Assembly: GCA_016219875.1 (NCBI GenBank)
Contig: JACRJZ010000171.1
Coordinates: 1-41,563 of the forward strand
Origin: Verrucomicrobiota bacterium
Lineage (GTDB): Bacteria > Verrucomicrobiota > Verrucomicrobiia > Limisphaerales > JACRJZ01
Length of the DNA stretch: 41,563 bases
Reading direction: 5' to 3'
The position numbers and the translations under genes were made by a program. Shown here piece by piece: positions 1-7,824 of this stretch. How positions within the stretch are numbered: the stretch's first letter is position 1; the number at the start of each line of letters is the position of its first letter. Under the pieces are notes generated by a model. It made no database searches. It saw nothing but the letters and a program-made list of their open reading frames with translations, and was not told where the DNA came from.

Positions 1-36
1 ACGGCGTAGAAGCGATGCGCGTGAATGGCCCTCGGA

Positions 37-128
37 GAGCCGGATGCGGGAAAACCGCCTGTCCGGTTCGATGAGGGGCGGAGCCAGACGGTCATTGGCC
101 GCGTGCCTTTCAACCCGTCGGCTCCGCC
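37..128 (+). ncRNA. 3' end of a group II intron (domains V and VI)
   Basis: The sequence at 37-69 folds as a group II intron domain V. It opens with GAGC, which holds the catalytic AGC triad. An 8-bp lower stem (GAGCCGGA with TCCGGTTC) leads to a two-base bulge and a short upper stem capped by a GAAA-type loop. Domain VI follows at 77-128, with a perfect 9-bp stem GGCGGAGCC (77-85) and GGCTCCGCC (120-128). The TACTCTAC after it is a typical bacterial intron 3' end, so the 3' splice site should lie near 136-139. The reverse transcriptase and domains I-IV would be to the left, outside the window. The intron lies on the plus strand, tail to tail with the ABC permease gene. Confidence 0.78.
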
Positions 129-186
129 TACTCTACTGAGTGAATCCGGGGGTAGCTTCTACCCATGCCGCAGCCTCTTCAACCCT

Positions 187-1125
187 TCAACCGCTCCGCC
201 CCCGCCGGTCCAGCCAGACCGCGCCAACGATGATCACGCCCTTCACGATCTGCTGGTAGTAGGACGAGACGTTGAGCAGATCGAGGCCGTTGTTGATCAC
301 GCCCATCAGCAGCGCGCCCAAGAGCGTGCCGCCCACGCCGCCCACGCCACCGGACAGACTCGTGCCGCCGATGACTACTGCTGCGATCGCATCCAGTTCG
401 TAGGCCACGCCCGCGTTGGGCTGGCCGGTGGTGATGCGCGAGGCCAGCACCACGCCCGCCAAGCCGGCCATCGCGCCGCAAATCGTGTAGGCCAGCGTCT
501 TGATCGCAGTGACGTTGAGGCCGGAGGCGCGCGCCGCGTTCTCGTTGCCCCCCACGGCGTAGATGTAGCGGCCCAGCCGGGTGTTCGCCAGAAACACCCA
601 GCATACCAGAGTGACCGTGAACAGGATCAGGACCGGAATGGGAATCCCCAGCACGTCACCGCCGCCGATCCAGCCGAAGGGGCGGCTCAGGTTCGACACC
701 GGCCGGCCGCCGCTGATCACGAGCGCCAGACCACGCGCCACCGTCATCATGCCCAGCGTGACAATGAACGGCGCCACGCGGCCCAGGGTGATGACGAGGC
801 CATTGGCCGCGCCGCACAACGTGCCCGCCAGCACGCCCGCCGCCACCGGCACCACGAGCGGGAATTGATCCGGATGCGCGAAGCCCGCCGCCACCACCCC
901 CGCCAGTGCCACTACCGAGCCGAGCGACAAGTCCACTCCACCCGTGAGCAGCACGCAGGTGACGCCGACCGCGAGGATGCCATTGATGGAAATCTGGCGG
1001 ACGACGTTGATGAGGTTGGGCCAGGTGAGGAACTGCGGCTTCAGCACCGCCAGCATGCCGCAGATCACGACCAGCACCAGCACGAGGCCGAAGCGGACCA
1101 GCCAGGTTGGAGATTTCCGGTTCAT
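187..1125 (-). CDS. Sugar ABC transporter permease, RbsC family
   Basis: This encodes an inner-membrane permease of a CUT2-type sugar importer, 312 residues from the chosen ATG. It has the family's series of hydrophobic helices and the conserved GGVDLSLGS stretch near residue 65. A second conserved part, DAIAAVVIGGTSLSGG, lies near residue 250. The ATG at 1125 was chosen because it falls 7 bases after the stop of the upstream ATPase and begins a normal cytoplasmic N-terminus (MNRKSP). An ATG at 1149 would overlap the ATPase and add eight unlikely residues. The gene forms an operon with the ATPase. The sugar cannot be told from sequence, and no periplasmic binding protein is encoded nearby in the window. 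Confidence 0.93.
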   Translation of the reverse strand: MNRKSPTWLVRFGLVLVLVVICGMLAVLKPQFLTWPNLINVVRQISINGILAVGVTCVLLTGGVDLSLGSVVALAGVVAAGFAHPDQFPLVVPVAAGVLAGTLCGAANGLVITLGRVAPFIVTLGMMTVARGLALVISGGRPVSNLSRPFGWIGGGDVLGIPIPVLILFTVTLVCWVFLANTRLGRYIYAVGGNENAARASGLNVTAIKTLAYTICGAMAGLAGVVLASRITTGQPNAGVAYELDAIAAVVIGGTSLSGGVGGVGGTLLGALLMGVINNGLDLLNVSSYYQQIVKGVIIVGAVWLDRRGRSG

Positions 1126-1132
1126 AGCTGCT

Positions 1133-2638
1133 TCAGCCGGGCATGGCATGTTTCAAAATCTCCTCGGGTGTGGTGGAGTCGGGATTGAGTTCGGCGGCGA
1201 TGTCGCCCGCACGCATCACCAGAATACGGTCACTCAGCGCCAGCAGCTCCGGCAATTCGGACGACACGAGAAGGATCGCCTTCCGCTCTTGCGCCAGTCG
1301 CGCCACGAGCGCATACACCTCCGCCTTCGCGCCGATGTCGATGCCGCGGGTCGGCTCATCGAGGAGCAGAATCTCCGGCTGCGTGAGCAGCGCTTTCGCC
1401 AACACGACTTTCTGTTGGTTGCCGCCGCTGAGCATACTCACCGGCTGCGAGCGGCCCGGCGTCTTGATGGAGAACTCGCGGATGCACTCGTCGGCGACGG
1501 TGTTCTCGCGGCGCGGATTGATGAAGCCGCCGTGGCAGCAGCGCCGCAGGCTGGCCAACGTGACGTTCTGCTTCACGGATAACGGGAGCACCAGCCCGTG
1601 CGCCTTTCGGTCCTCGCTCACGAAGCCGATCCCATGACGCATGGCATCCGCGGGACGGCGAATGCGCGCCTCGCGGCCGTGGACAAGAATCTTGCCCGTG
1701 TCGGCCGGTGGGAGACCGAAGAGGGCGCTCACCAAATCGGTGCGGCCAGCACCCATCAAGCCGGCCAGACCGAGGACTTCGCCGCGCCGCACATCGAAGC
1801 TGACTTCCTGGAACCGCCCGGCCTTACCCAGCCGCCGCACCGACAGGGCGAAGTCGCCTTTGGCCGCAGCCGTCTTGGGAAAGAGTTCTCTCAACTCCCG
1901 CCCGACCATCAGCGCGATCAGTTGGTCCCGGTTCATCTCCGTCATGGCGCAGGTGCCGACGTGCTGGCCATCGCGCAAGACCGTGACGGTGTCTGCGATG
2001 CGGAAGACCTCGTCCATCTTGTGCGAGATGTAGATGACCGCGACGCCGCGCGACTTGAGATCGCGGATCACGCCAAAGAGCGCCTCCGCTTCCCGGTCGC
2101 TGAGGGCCGAGGTCGGTTCGTCCATGATGATGACTTCCGCGCGATGGGCCAGGGCTTTGGCGATCTCCACCGCTTGCATTTCGGCCACGCTGAGTTCGCG
2201 CATCTTCCGCACCGGGGCCAGCGCCACGCCGAGCCGGCTGAGGAGTTGCTGGGCTTCGGAGTTCATTTTCCGCTGGTTGATCCAGCCCAGGAACGGCACG
2301 GCGGGTTCCTGTCCCATGAAGATGTTTTCCGCCACGCTCAAGTCGGGGAAGGGCAGCAGTTCCTGATGGATCATGGCCACGCCCAACTTGAGCGCGTGAT
2401 GGGGATTGCGCAGACGGACTCGCTGACCGCGGAGGAGAAGCTCGCCGGCATCCGGCTGATCGAGGCCCGCAACGAGGCGCATGAGGGTGGACTTGCCCGC
2501 GCCGTTCTCGCCCATGAGCGCGTGGACCGAGGCGGGACGCACGGCGAGCTGCACGCTGTCGAGCGCCCGCACGCCGGGAAAGGACTTCGACAGGTTGCGC
2601 ACCTCGAGCACGAAGCCGTGGCTGGTGGGGTGAGTCAT
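1133..2638 (-). CDS. Sugar ABC transporter ATP-binding protein, RbsA family
   Basis: This is a 501-residue protein with two fused ABC ATPase domains, the usual length and layout of RbsA/MglA-type ATPases that energise sugar import. The first half has a Walker A GENGAGKST (residues 43-51) and a Walker B ending MDEPTSAL near 165. The second half has the degenerate Walker A GLMGAGRTD normal for this family, a clear signature LSGGNQQKVV and Walker B LLLDEPTRGID. The reading frame stays open to 2968, but those extra 110 residues come from repeat DNA, so the ATG at 2638 (MTHPTSHGF) is the sensible start. It is followed at once by the permease. Substrate unknown; ribose, xylose and galactose importers all look like this. 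Confidence 0.94.
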   Translation of the reverse strand: MTHPTSHGFVLEVRNLSKSFPGVRALDSVQLAVRPASVHALMGENGAGKSTLMRLVAGLDQPDAGELLLRGQRVRLRNPHHALKLGVAMIHQELLPFPDLSVAENIFMGQEPAVPFLGWINQRKMNSEAQQLLSRLGVALAPVRKMRELSVAEMQAVEIAKALAHRAEVIIMDEPTSALSDREAEALFGVIRDLKSRGVAVIYISHKMDEVFRIADTVTVLRDGQHVGTCAMTEMNRDQLIALMVGRELRELFPKTAAAKGDFALSVRRLGKAGRFQEVSFDVRRGEVLGLAGLMGAGRTDLVSALFGLPPADTGKILVHGREARIRRPADAMRHGIGFVSEDRKAHGLVLPLSVKQNVTLASLRRCCHGGFINPRRENTVADECIREFSIKTPGRSQPVSMLSGGNQQKVVLAKALLTQPEILLLDEPTRGIDIGAKAEVYALVARLAQERKAILLVSSELPELLALSDRILVMRAGDIAAELNPDSTTPEEILKHAMPG

Positions 2639-2740
2639 CACGCGTGGCCTGAACGTCGGCCCGTGAGTTAGCGCCTCCGACGGGAGAAGTGCAAGGGCAA
2701 GCTGAAACGACGCCTTCCTTGGGACGCACCTTGACCCTGC

Positions 2741-2883
2741 CGCCGTAGCGCAGAATTCTTGTCTGCCGTAGCGCCGGTTTTCCAACCGGCGGACGCGAGC
2801 GGAGGCAAGCGGGCCGGTCGTTTTCGCGGTCTGCCGACTGAAAGTCGGCGCTACGGCAGGCTGGAAAGCCTGCGCTACGGCGG
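2741..2883. repeat. Composite palindromic repeat, copy 1
   Basis: The gap 2639-3004 holds this repeat and no gene. It is a chain of small palindromes: CGCCGGTTTTCCAACCGGCG, then GCCGACTGAAAGTCGGC, then AGGCTGGAAAGCCT, joined by GCCGTAGCGC or its complement GCGCTACGGC. The same modules recur at 7535-7693 and 33551-33745. The repeat keeps the reading frame open upstream of the ATPase gene and so makes a false N-terminal extension. Confidence 0.85.
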
Positions 2884-3004
2884 GGGTGTCCGGTTGCGCC
2901 CCGTTCCTTGAAGAGCGTCCCCGTGAGCCGTTTGGCTTTATGTGGGTTCGGCTCGCGAGGGCACTCACTCCACCGGCCAGCCCGGCTCTCGGTGATGCTT
3001 GAAG

Positions 3005-4237
3005 CTACACCTTCAGCGGCGGATAGGGGCAAAGCGCTTTCTCCACGCTCCGTCCAAGCACCTCGATCTGCGCGAGGTCCGCCGGGCCGAGGCCGGCTTG
3101 CTCGGCGAGGAGGAGGTGATTCTCGGAAAGGCGGAAGGGCGGCGTGCCGCGCGGCGCGCGCGGGTCGTCCGCGCCCATCACAGCGGCGCCGACGGCATCC
3201 GTGGCCACGGGGTTCAGCCCGACGATGAGGATGCCCGGCTTCATCAGGCGCATCGGGCCGACGTTGCCGCACCACGGGCCTTCGCCGCCGCACATGGCGG
3301 TGATGCCGTCAATGATCGCCAGGTGGACTGGCCGCGCCGCGCACAGATCGACGATGGTGCGCGGGACCCGCACGCCGGGATCGGAGGACAGAGTCTTGGC
3401 TGGCTTGAGGCCGGGGAGTTTGAATTGGCGTTGCTCAAACCGCTTTGGGTCCCAGCCATCGCCGGGTGCGTGGATGACGCCGCGGCCCGCGGTCGCGTCT
3501 TCGCTGCCGGCTTCGTCCCCGTAGAGTGAGTTCGGCGTGAGGCCGAAGAGGTTCTTCATCGACAGCGTCACGCCGGTGGTCACGTGTTGCTTGAGCTTGC
3601 AGAGCGACACCATCACGTCGGTTTCGGCGTAGGCGTGATTGAGTTGGAAGGAGGAGAACATCCTTCCGCCGTCGGGAACTTTGAGTTCGGCGTATTGCTT
3701 TCCGCTGCCAAGGTTGCGGGTGTTCTCGAACTCAATCCGCCCCAGCGCGCGCAAGGCGTTCACGTCCCACTTGGCCAGGGCGAGTGTGTCGGCCAGCCCG
3801 CTGCGGCTCTGCGTCGATTCAGCAAAGCGGACGCGCCGCGCGCCGGCATCGAAGAGCAGCCCAACCAGGGCCAGCGCCGTGGCCTCATGGGTGATGAACG
3901 TCTCGCCTACGGGCCGGTCGAGGAACGGCGTGAAGTCCGTGCCGGTCAAATTCAGTTTTACGGTGACGGTCTTGCCTTTGACCAAGGAGCCGAGGCCGCC
4001 CAGGAGATCCAACGCCTCCTTCATCGCCGCGCGCACTTCGGGGCCGTACGCGGTGCAGGACACGATGGCGACTTTGGTGTCTGGACGACGCTGGGCGGAG
4101 ACGTTTGGTGGAGTCCCTGCGGCGTCTGTGGTGGGTAAGCCCGCTCCGAACGCGAATGGCAGCGGGGCCGCCGCGGCCACTGCCGCAGCGCCGCGGAGGA
4201 ATTCACGCCGGGTCCAGCCTGGAGAACGCATCGTCAT
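3005..4237 (-). CDS. Tat-exported DUF362 domain protein
   Basis: The 410-residue product starts with a twin-arginine signal: TRREFLRG at residues 9-16 followed by an alanine-rich hydrophobic stretch, so it is probably exported folded. The body matches the DUF362 family, proteins of unknown biochemical role often found with ferredoxin-like or Tat-linked systems. Recognisable parts are VKLNLTGTD, the FQLNHAYAETDVMVSLCKLKQH region and MSMKNLFGL-like segment, and HLAIIDGITAM. Two starts are possible, ATG at 4237 and ATG at 4231; both keep the whole Tat motif. It is a single gene, separated from the ABC operon by 366 bases with a repeat. The function cannot be named. Confidence 0.88.
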   Translation of the reverse strand: MTMRSPGWTRREFLRGAAAVAAAAPLPFAFGAGLPTTDAAGTPPNVSAQRRPDTKVAIVSCTAYGPEVRAAMKEALDLLGGLGSLVKGKTVTVKLNLTGTDFTPFLDRPVGETFITHEATALALVGLLFDAGARRVRFAESTQSRSGLADTLALAKWDVNALRALGRIEFENTRNLGSGKQYAELKVPDGGRMFSSFQLNHAYAETDVMVSLCKLKQHVTTGVTLSMKNLFGLTPNSLYGDEAGSEDATAGRGVIHAPGDGWDPKRFEQRQFKLPGLKPAKTLSSDPGVRVPRTIVDLCAARPVHLAIIDGITAMCGGEGPWCGNVGPMRLMKPGILIVGLNPVATDAVGAAVMGADDPRAPRGTPPFRLSENHLLLAEQAGLGPADLAQIEVLGRSVEKALCPYPPLKV

Positions 4238-4347
4238 ACGAACGAACCACGGCGGGAAGTTCTCCTACGTCTGCACGAAGTCAAGGCGAGGCGCGGGTTT
4301 CAAGGCTGCTCTAAACTCGACGACGCCGATGCGGGCGTGGGTGGTTT

Positions 4348-4500
4348 CCCCTCACCCTGAACCCTCACCCCCAGCCCTCTCCCATCCGATGGGAGAGGGA
4401 GACTCAACTTACGCGTCGTGACGGGACAGACGTTGACTCGCACCAAACGCATGCGGCGCGTTCCCTCTCCCGTCGGACGGGAGAAGGTTAGGGTGAGGGT
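4348..4500 (-). repeat. Two-hairpin repeat element, copy 1
   Basis: This is the only clear content of the 4238-4650 gap. Reading the minus strand, it opens with ACCCTCACCCTAACC, then a hairpin of GGGAGAGGG and its complement, a central 70-base part with GTCACGACGCG, a second hairpin with CTCTCCCATCGGATGG, and ends in GGGGGTGAGGG. The outer ends are inverted repeats. A second copy in the other orientation lies at 35372-35525. The central parts of the two copies match as well as the hairpins, so this is one element and not two chance terminators. Confidence 0.85.
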
Positions 4501-4650
4501 TCCGTGGGGCTTTTCCATTGAACGAAACCGGCTCGACGAAATCCAATCTGGGAAACAGAATCGGGCCGTCCGATTGACATGAAGAACCGACTAAACATCG
4601 TCCGACGAAAACGCCGGCTGCAGCGCCGCTCCCACGCGGCGCGAGCCTGC

Positions 4651-4678
4651 TGGTCCTTGGTCCTTGGTCCTTGGTCAT
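4651..4678. repeat. 7-bp tandem array, unit TGGTCCT, 4 copies
   Basis: Three perfect copies of TGGTCCT and a fourth reading TGGTCAT end five bases before the GTG start of the DUF58 gene. There is no Shine-Dalgarno sequence in the space between, so the array forms the whole proximal leader of that gene. Confidence 0.95.
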
Positions 4679-4682
4679 TCCC

Positions 4683-5612
4683 GTGATCCCCCGCGAGATT
4701 CTCAAGAAGATCCGCCAGATCGAGCTGCGCACGCGCCGGCTCGTGAGCGAGACACTCGCGGGCCAGTACCACAGCGTCTTCAAGGGCCAGGGGATGAACT
4801 TCGAAGAGGTGCGCGAGTATCAGCCCGGCGACGAAGTGCGGTCCATCGACTGGAACGTCACCGCGCGGATGAACCATCCGTTCGTGAAGAAGTTCGTGGA
4901 GGAGCGCGAGTTGACCCTGATGCTGTTGGTCGATGTGAGCGGCTCCGGGCTGTTCGGATCGGGCGAGCAATCGAAACGCGAACTGGCGGCGGAGATCGCG
5001 TCGGTGCTCGCCTTCAGCGCCATCCGCAACAACGACAAGGTGGGACTGATCCTCTTCACGGATGAAGTGGAGAAGTACATGCCGCCGCGCAAAGGCCGCC
5101 GCTACGTGTTGCGCGTCATCCGGGAAATCCTGTTCTACGAGCCCCAGCGGCGCGGGACGAACTTGTTGGGCGCGCTAGATTTCCTGAACCGGGTCACGCA
5201 CCACAAAGCCATCGCGGTGGTGATCTCGGATTTTCTGGACGAGCGGCGCGGAGAAATCCGGGCCGTGACGCCGGGACAAGCTCTGGACCCCGTCGGCGTG
5301 TCGCTGCGGCGCGCCAATCGGCGGCACGACGTGGTGGCAGTGCAGATCACGGACCGGTTCGAGTTGCAACTGCCGGCGCTGGGCCGGCTGATCCTGCGCG
5401 ACGCGGAGACGGGTGAAGTCACGGAACTGAACACCGGCGACGCCCGACGGCGGCGACGCTTCGCGGAAGAACGCGAGCAGGCGCTAGCCGAGTGGCAGCG
5501 CCTCTTCCGCAAGGCGGGCGTGGATTCGATCCAGCTTCGCACCGACCAGCCGTACGCCGTCGCGCTGGGGAGATTTTTCGAAACGAGAGAGAAGAGGAGG
5601 CTGCGTGGGTGA
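4683..5612 (+). CDS. DUF58 domain protein of a bat-type operon
   Basis: This 309-residue protein belongs to the DUF58 family, whose members sit beside MoxR ATPases and VWA proteins and are thought to take part in protein-complex assembly or envelope stress tolerance. The N-terminus IPREILKKIRQIELRTRR and the YQPGDEVRSIDWNVTARM stretch (near residues 45-65) are typical of the family. A VWA-like DVSGSG follows near residue 85. The GTG at 4683 gives the family's normal beginning; an upstream TTG at 4671 would lie inside the 7-mer array. It is the first gene of a four-gene plus-strand operon. The MoxR ATPase that usually precedes it is absent from this window. Confidence 0.92.
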   Translation: MIPREILKKIRQIELRTRRLVSETLAGQYHSVFKGQGMNFEEVREYQPGDEVRSIDWNVTARMNHPFVKKFVEERELTLMLLVDVSGSGLFGSGEQSKRELAAEIASVLAFSAIRNNDKVGLILFTDEVEKYMPPRKGRRYVLRVIREILFYEPQRRGTNLLGALDFLNRVTHHKAIAVVISDFLDERRGEIRAVTPGQALDPVGVSLRRANRRHDVVAVQITDRFELQLPALGRLILRDAETGEVTELNTGDARRRRRFAEEREQALAEWQRLFRKAGVDSIQLRTDQPYAVALGRFFETREKRRLRG

Positions 5613-5620
5613 AGTCGGTC

Positions 5621-5654
5621 CCAAGTCCAAGGTTCCAAGTCCAAGGTCCAAGGT
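5621..5654. repeat. 7-bp degenerate array, unit CCAAGGT
   Basis: Copies of CCAAGGT at 5627, 5641 and 5648 are mixed with CCAAGT and TCCAAGT variants, so the spacing slips by one base in places. The array begins nine bases after the DUF58 stop codon. Confidence 0.85.
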
Positions 5655-5692
5655 CGCGGGATCACGCCGATGGTCGAGGGCCGAAGCCGGCG

Positions 5693-5720
5693 CATTCTGC
5701 GTTCTGCATTCTGCATTCCG
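5693..5720. repeat. 7-bp tandem array, unit CATTCTG, 4 copies
   Basis: CATTCTG, CGTTCTG, CATTCTG and CATTCCG follow each other without a break. The array ends nine bases before the ATG of the next gene. The same unit recurs at 27455-27475 and, as its complement, at 32408-32442. Confidence 0.93.
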
Positions 5721-5729
5721 CACTTCTCC

Positions 5730-6356
5730 ATGAGGGCCACCAACAGCGCGCTCGTCGTCCAGACAGGCACTAACTCCGCGGAGTCGTTGACCAACGACAT
5801 CCGCGGCATCAAGCCGCCGGTGGAGATTCCTTCGGGCTGGGAATGGCTGTGGTGGACCCTGGGAGCCATCGCGGTCGTGGTGGCGCTGGTCTTCCTCTGG
5901 CGCTGGTGGCGCAAGCGGCTGGATCGTCCCGAGATCGTGCCCGTCATTCCGCCCCACCTCCGCGCCAAGCAGCGGCTCCACGAAGCGTTGCGGCTGATCG
6001 GCGATCCGCGGTTGTTCTGCATCGCGGTGTCGGATGCGTTGCGCTGGTATTTGGAGGAGCGGTTCCATCTGCGCGCGCCGGAACGGACCACGGAGGAGTC
6101 TCTGCAAGACCTCCAGCGAACCGAGGTGCTGAACGCGGAGCAGAAACTCAGCCTGACGGATTTCCTGGAACGCTGCGACTTGGTGAAGTTCGCCAAGTTC
6201 GAGCCAACCGAGGCGGCGTTGCGTGATCTGCACGACTCGGCATTGCGGTTGGTGGATGAAACCCAATACGAGTCGGTGAAGGCGTTGGTGGGAGGCGAAG
6301 CGGGGAAAGAAGCCGGTGTGGCGAACGGGGTGGGCGAGGCGAAGCGTGAGACGTGA
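5730..6356 (+). CDS. Small membrane protein of the bat operon, DUF4381-like
   Basis: The 208-residue product has one strong membrane helix near residues 33-55 (WLWWTLGAIAVVVALVFLW) with a short outer N-terminus and a basic stop-transfer RWWRKR. The rest is a soluble helical domain with DALRWYLEERF and TDFLERCDLVKF. This place in the operon, between DUF58 and the first VWA gene, and this shape match the DUF4381-type proteins of bat operons, whose exact role is not known. The ATG at 5730 (MRATNS) is preferred because upstream codons lie in a 7-mer array. Its TGA stop (6354-6356) lies inside another 7-mer array, so the last residues (AKRET) are encoded by repeat DNA. Confidence 0.8.
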   Translation: MRATNSALVVQTGTNSAESLTNDIRGIKPPVEIPSGWEWLWWTLGAIAVVVALVFLWRWWRKRLDRPEIVPVIPPHLRAKQRLHEALRLIGDPRLFCIAVSDALRWYLEERFHLRAPERTTEESLQDLQRTEVLNAEQKLSLTDFLERCDLVKFAKFEPTEAALRDLHDSALRLVDETQYESVKALVGGEAGKEAGVANGVGEAKRET

Positions 6357-6375
6357 GACGTGAAGCGTAAAACGT
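6341..6375. repeat. 7-bp tandem array, unit GARACGT, 5 copies
   Basis: GAAGCGT, GAGACGT, GAGACGT, GAAGCGT and AAAACGT run in series. The array covers the last codons and the TGA stop of the preceding gene. An array of the complementary unit lies at 6421-6455, so the two can pair as a long imperfect hairpin across the gene junction. Confidence 0.93.
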
Positions 6376-6420
6376 AAAATGAACACGAACGCCCGCAGCC
6401 ATCCGCCGCCTCCGTCTGAG

Positions 6421-6455
6421 TTTACGTTTTACGTTTCACGTTTTACGCACGACGC
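6421..6455. repeat. 7-bp tandem array, unit TTTACGT, 5 copies
   Basis: TTTACGT, TTTACGT, TTCACGT, TTTACGC and ACGACGC end exactly at the base before the ATG of the next gene. The unit is the complement of ACGTAAA from the array at 6341-6375. Confidence 0.92.
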
Positions 6456-7472
6456 ATGATCCGCTCCCTTTTCCAGCACTTCACCTTCGCGCACTGGCAG
6501 TTCCTGCTGCTGTTGCCGCTGCTGCCGGCGCTGGCCTGGCTCAAGGGACGGCAAGGGCGGAAGCCAGCTTTCCTCTACTCATCATTGGCGTTGGTGCGAG
6601 GGCTGGACAACGCCTCACGGTCGCGGGCCGGCGCGGTCTTGCTGGCGCTGCGGTGGCTGGCGCTGGCGTTGTTCATCATTGGGCTGGCCCGCCCGCAGTT
6701 GACCGAGAGCGAGACGTCGGTGAAGGCCAGCGGCGTCGATATCGTGGTGGCCCTGGACTTGTCTGGAAGTATGCAGTCGGAAGACTTCACCCTGAATCGC
6801 CGGCGGGTGGACCGGCTGGTCATCGCCAAAGACGTGCTCAAGAAATTCATCGAGCGCCGGCCCAACGACCGGATTGGGCTCGTGGCCTTCGCCGGGCGCG
6901 CCTACATCGCGTCGCCGCTGACGCTGGACCACGATTTCCTTCAAGCGAACCTGGACCGTCTCCACCACGGCATGATCGAAGACAGCACGGCCATCGGCTC
7001 GGGGCTGTCCGCCGCGGTCAACCGGTTGCGCGATCTCAAGTCGAAAAGCAAGATTGTCATCCTCATGACCGACGGGCAGAACAACGCCGGCAAGATCACG
7101 CCGATGATGGCCGCGGAAGCGGCCCAGGCGCTGGCGGTGAAGGTGTACACCGTCGGCGTGGGCACGCGCGGCGTGGCGCCGATGCCGTACGTGATGTTCG
7201 GGCAGAAGATGTACCGCAACGTGCGTGTCGATATCGACGAGGAGACGCTCCAGTCCGTCTCGAAAAAGACCGGCGGCAAGTATTACCGCGCGGACAGCAC
7301 CGAGACGCTACGCGCGATCTACGCCGAGATCGACCAACTGGAGAAGACCGACGTGGAAACCAAAAAATACGTGCGCCGCCACGAGTTGTTCTTGTTCTGC
7401 GTCCTGCCCGGCTTGGTCCTGCTCCTGGCGGAACTGGCGCTGGCCCACACCATTTGGAGGAAGATGCCGTGA
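6456..7472 (+). CDS. Membrane VWA domain protein, BatA-like
   Basis: This 338-residue protein has the BatA plan: two membrane helices near the N-terminus (about residues 14-30 and 58-78), a von Willebrand A domain, and a C-terminal helix near residues 315-335. The metal-ion site begins DLSGSM at residues 101-106 and is completed by a TDGQNN motif near residue 206, so the metal site looks intact. BatA proteins are envelope proteins linked to stress tolerance in Bacteroides and spirochaetes; the exact partner is not known. The ATG at 6456 directly follows a 7-mer array, and no clear Shine-Dalgarno sequence precedes it. Confidence 0.92.
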   Translation: MIRSLFQHFTFAHWQFLLLLPLLPALAWLKGRQGRKPAFLYSSLALVRGLDNASRSRAGAVLLALRWLALALFIIGLARPQLTESETSVKASGVDIVVALDLSGSMQSEDFTLNRRRVDRLVIAKDVLKKFIERRPNDRIGLVAFAGRAYIASPLTLDHDFLQANLDRLHHGMIEDSTAIGSGLSAAVNRLRDLKSKSKIVILMTDGQNNAGKITPMMAAEAAQALAVKVYTVGVGTRGVAPMPYVMFGQKMYRNVRVDIDEETLQSVSKKTGGKYYRADSTETLRAIYAEIDQLEKTDVETKKYVRRHELFLFCVLPGLVLLLAELALAHTIWRKMP

Positions 7473-7480
7473 GGGGAAGA

Positions 7481-7515
7481 GTTCAAAGTTCATGGTTCAA
7501 GGTTCAAGGTTCACC
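7481..7515. repeat. 7-bp tandem array, unit GTTCAAG, 5 copies
   Basis: GTTCAAA, GTTCATG, GTTCAAG, GTTCAAG and GTTCACC begin eight bases after the stop of the BatA-like gene. The same unit is found inside the next gene at 8825-8852 and as GTTCAAA inside the gene at 25293-25320. Confidence 0.94.
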
Positions 7516-7534
7516 GCTCCGTCAGAGTGGGCAG

Positions 7535-7693
7535 CGTAGCGCAGACTTTCGAGTCTGCCGTATCGCAGGTTTTCAACCTGCGGATCCGCTCCGGTGGAAG
7601 ACGGCCAGACAAGATGCTGGCGCGTGCAAGAGCTGGCGGGTTCTGCCGACTGTAAGCCGGCGATACGGCAGGCTGGAAAGCCTGCGCTATGGC
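7535..7693. repeat. Composite palindromic repeat, copy 2
   Basis: A second chain of the modules seen at 2741-2883. Parts include GCAGACTTTCGAGTCTGC, GCAGGTTTTCAACCTGC, and near the end AGGCTGGAAAGCCTGCGC. It fills most of the 352-base gap between the BatA-like and BatB/BatC-like genes, and no gene lies in it. Confidence 0.87.
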
Positions 7694-7824
7694 GGTCCAT
7701 TCGAGATGCGCCCGATCGGCGAGGGAAGTTGGAGCCTCTTTACGTCGGTCGCTGCTTCTCCAGCAAGCTCAGAGTCCCTGGCTTGCCGCAGGGTGGCCCC
7801 ACGTGCTTCGGATGCCAGTCAACG

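Noticed and set aside
2639..2968. N-terminal 110-residue extension of the ABC ATPase
   Set aside because: It is translation of a palindromic repeat; the RbsA family starts at the ATG at 2638.
4348..4500. Two separate rho-independent terminators
   Set aside because: The hairpins lack T-tracts, and the whole 154-base unit with its centre recurs elsewhere.
7594..7824. N-terminal extension of the VWA-TPR protein
   Set aside because: It lies in composite repeat copy 2, and the family's normal hydrophobic start follows at 7825/7831.
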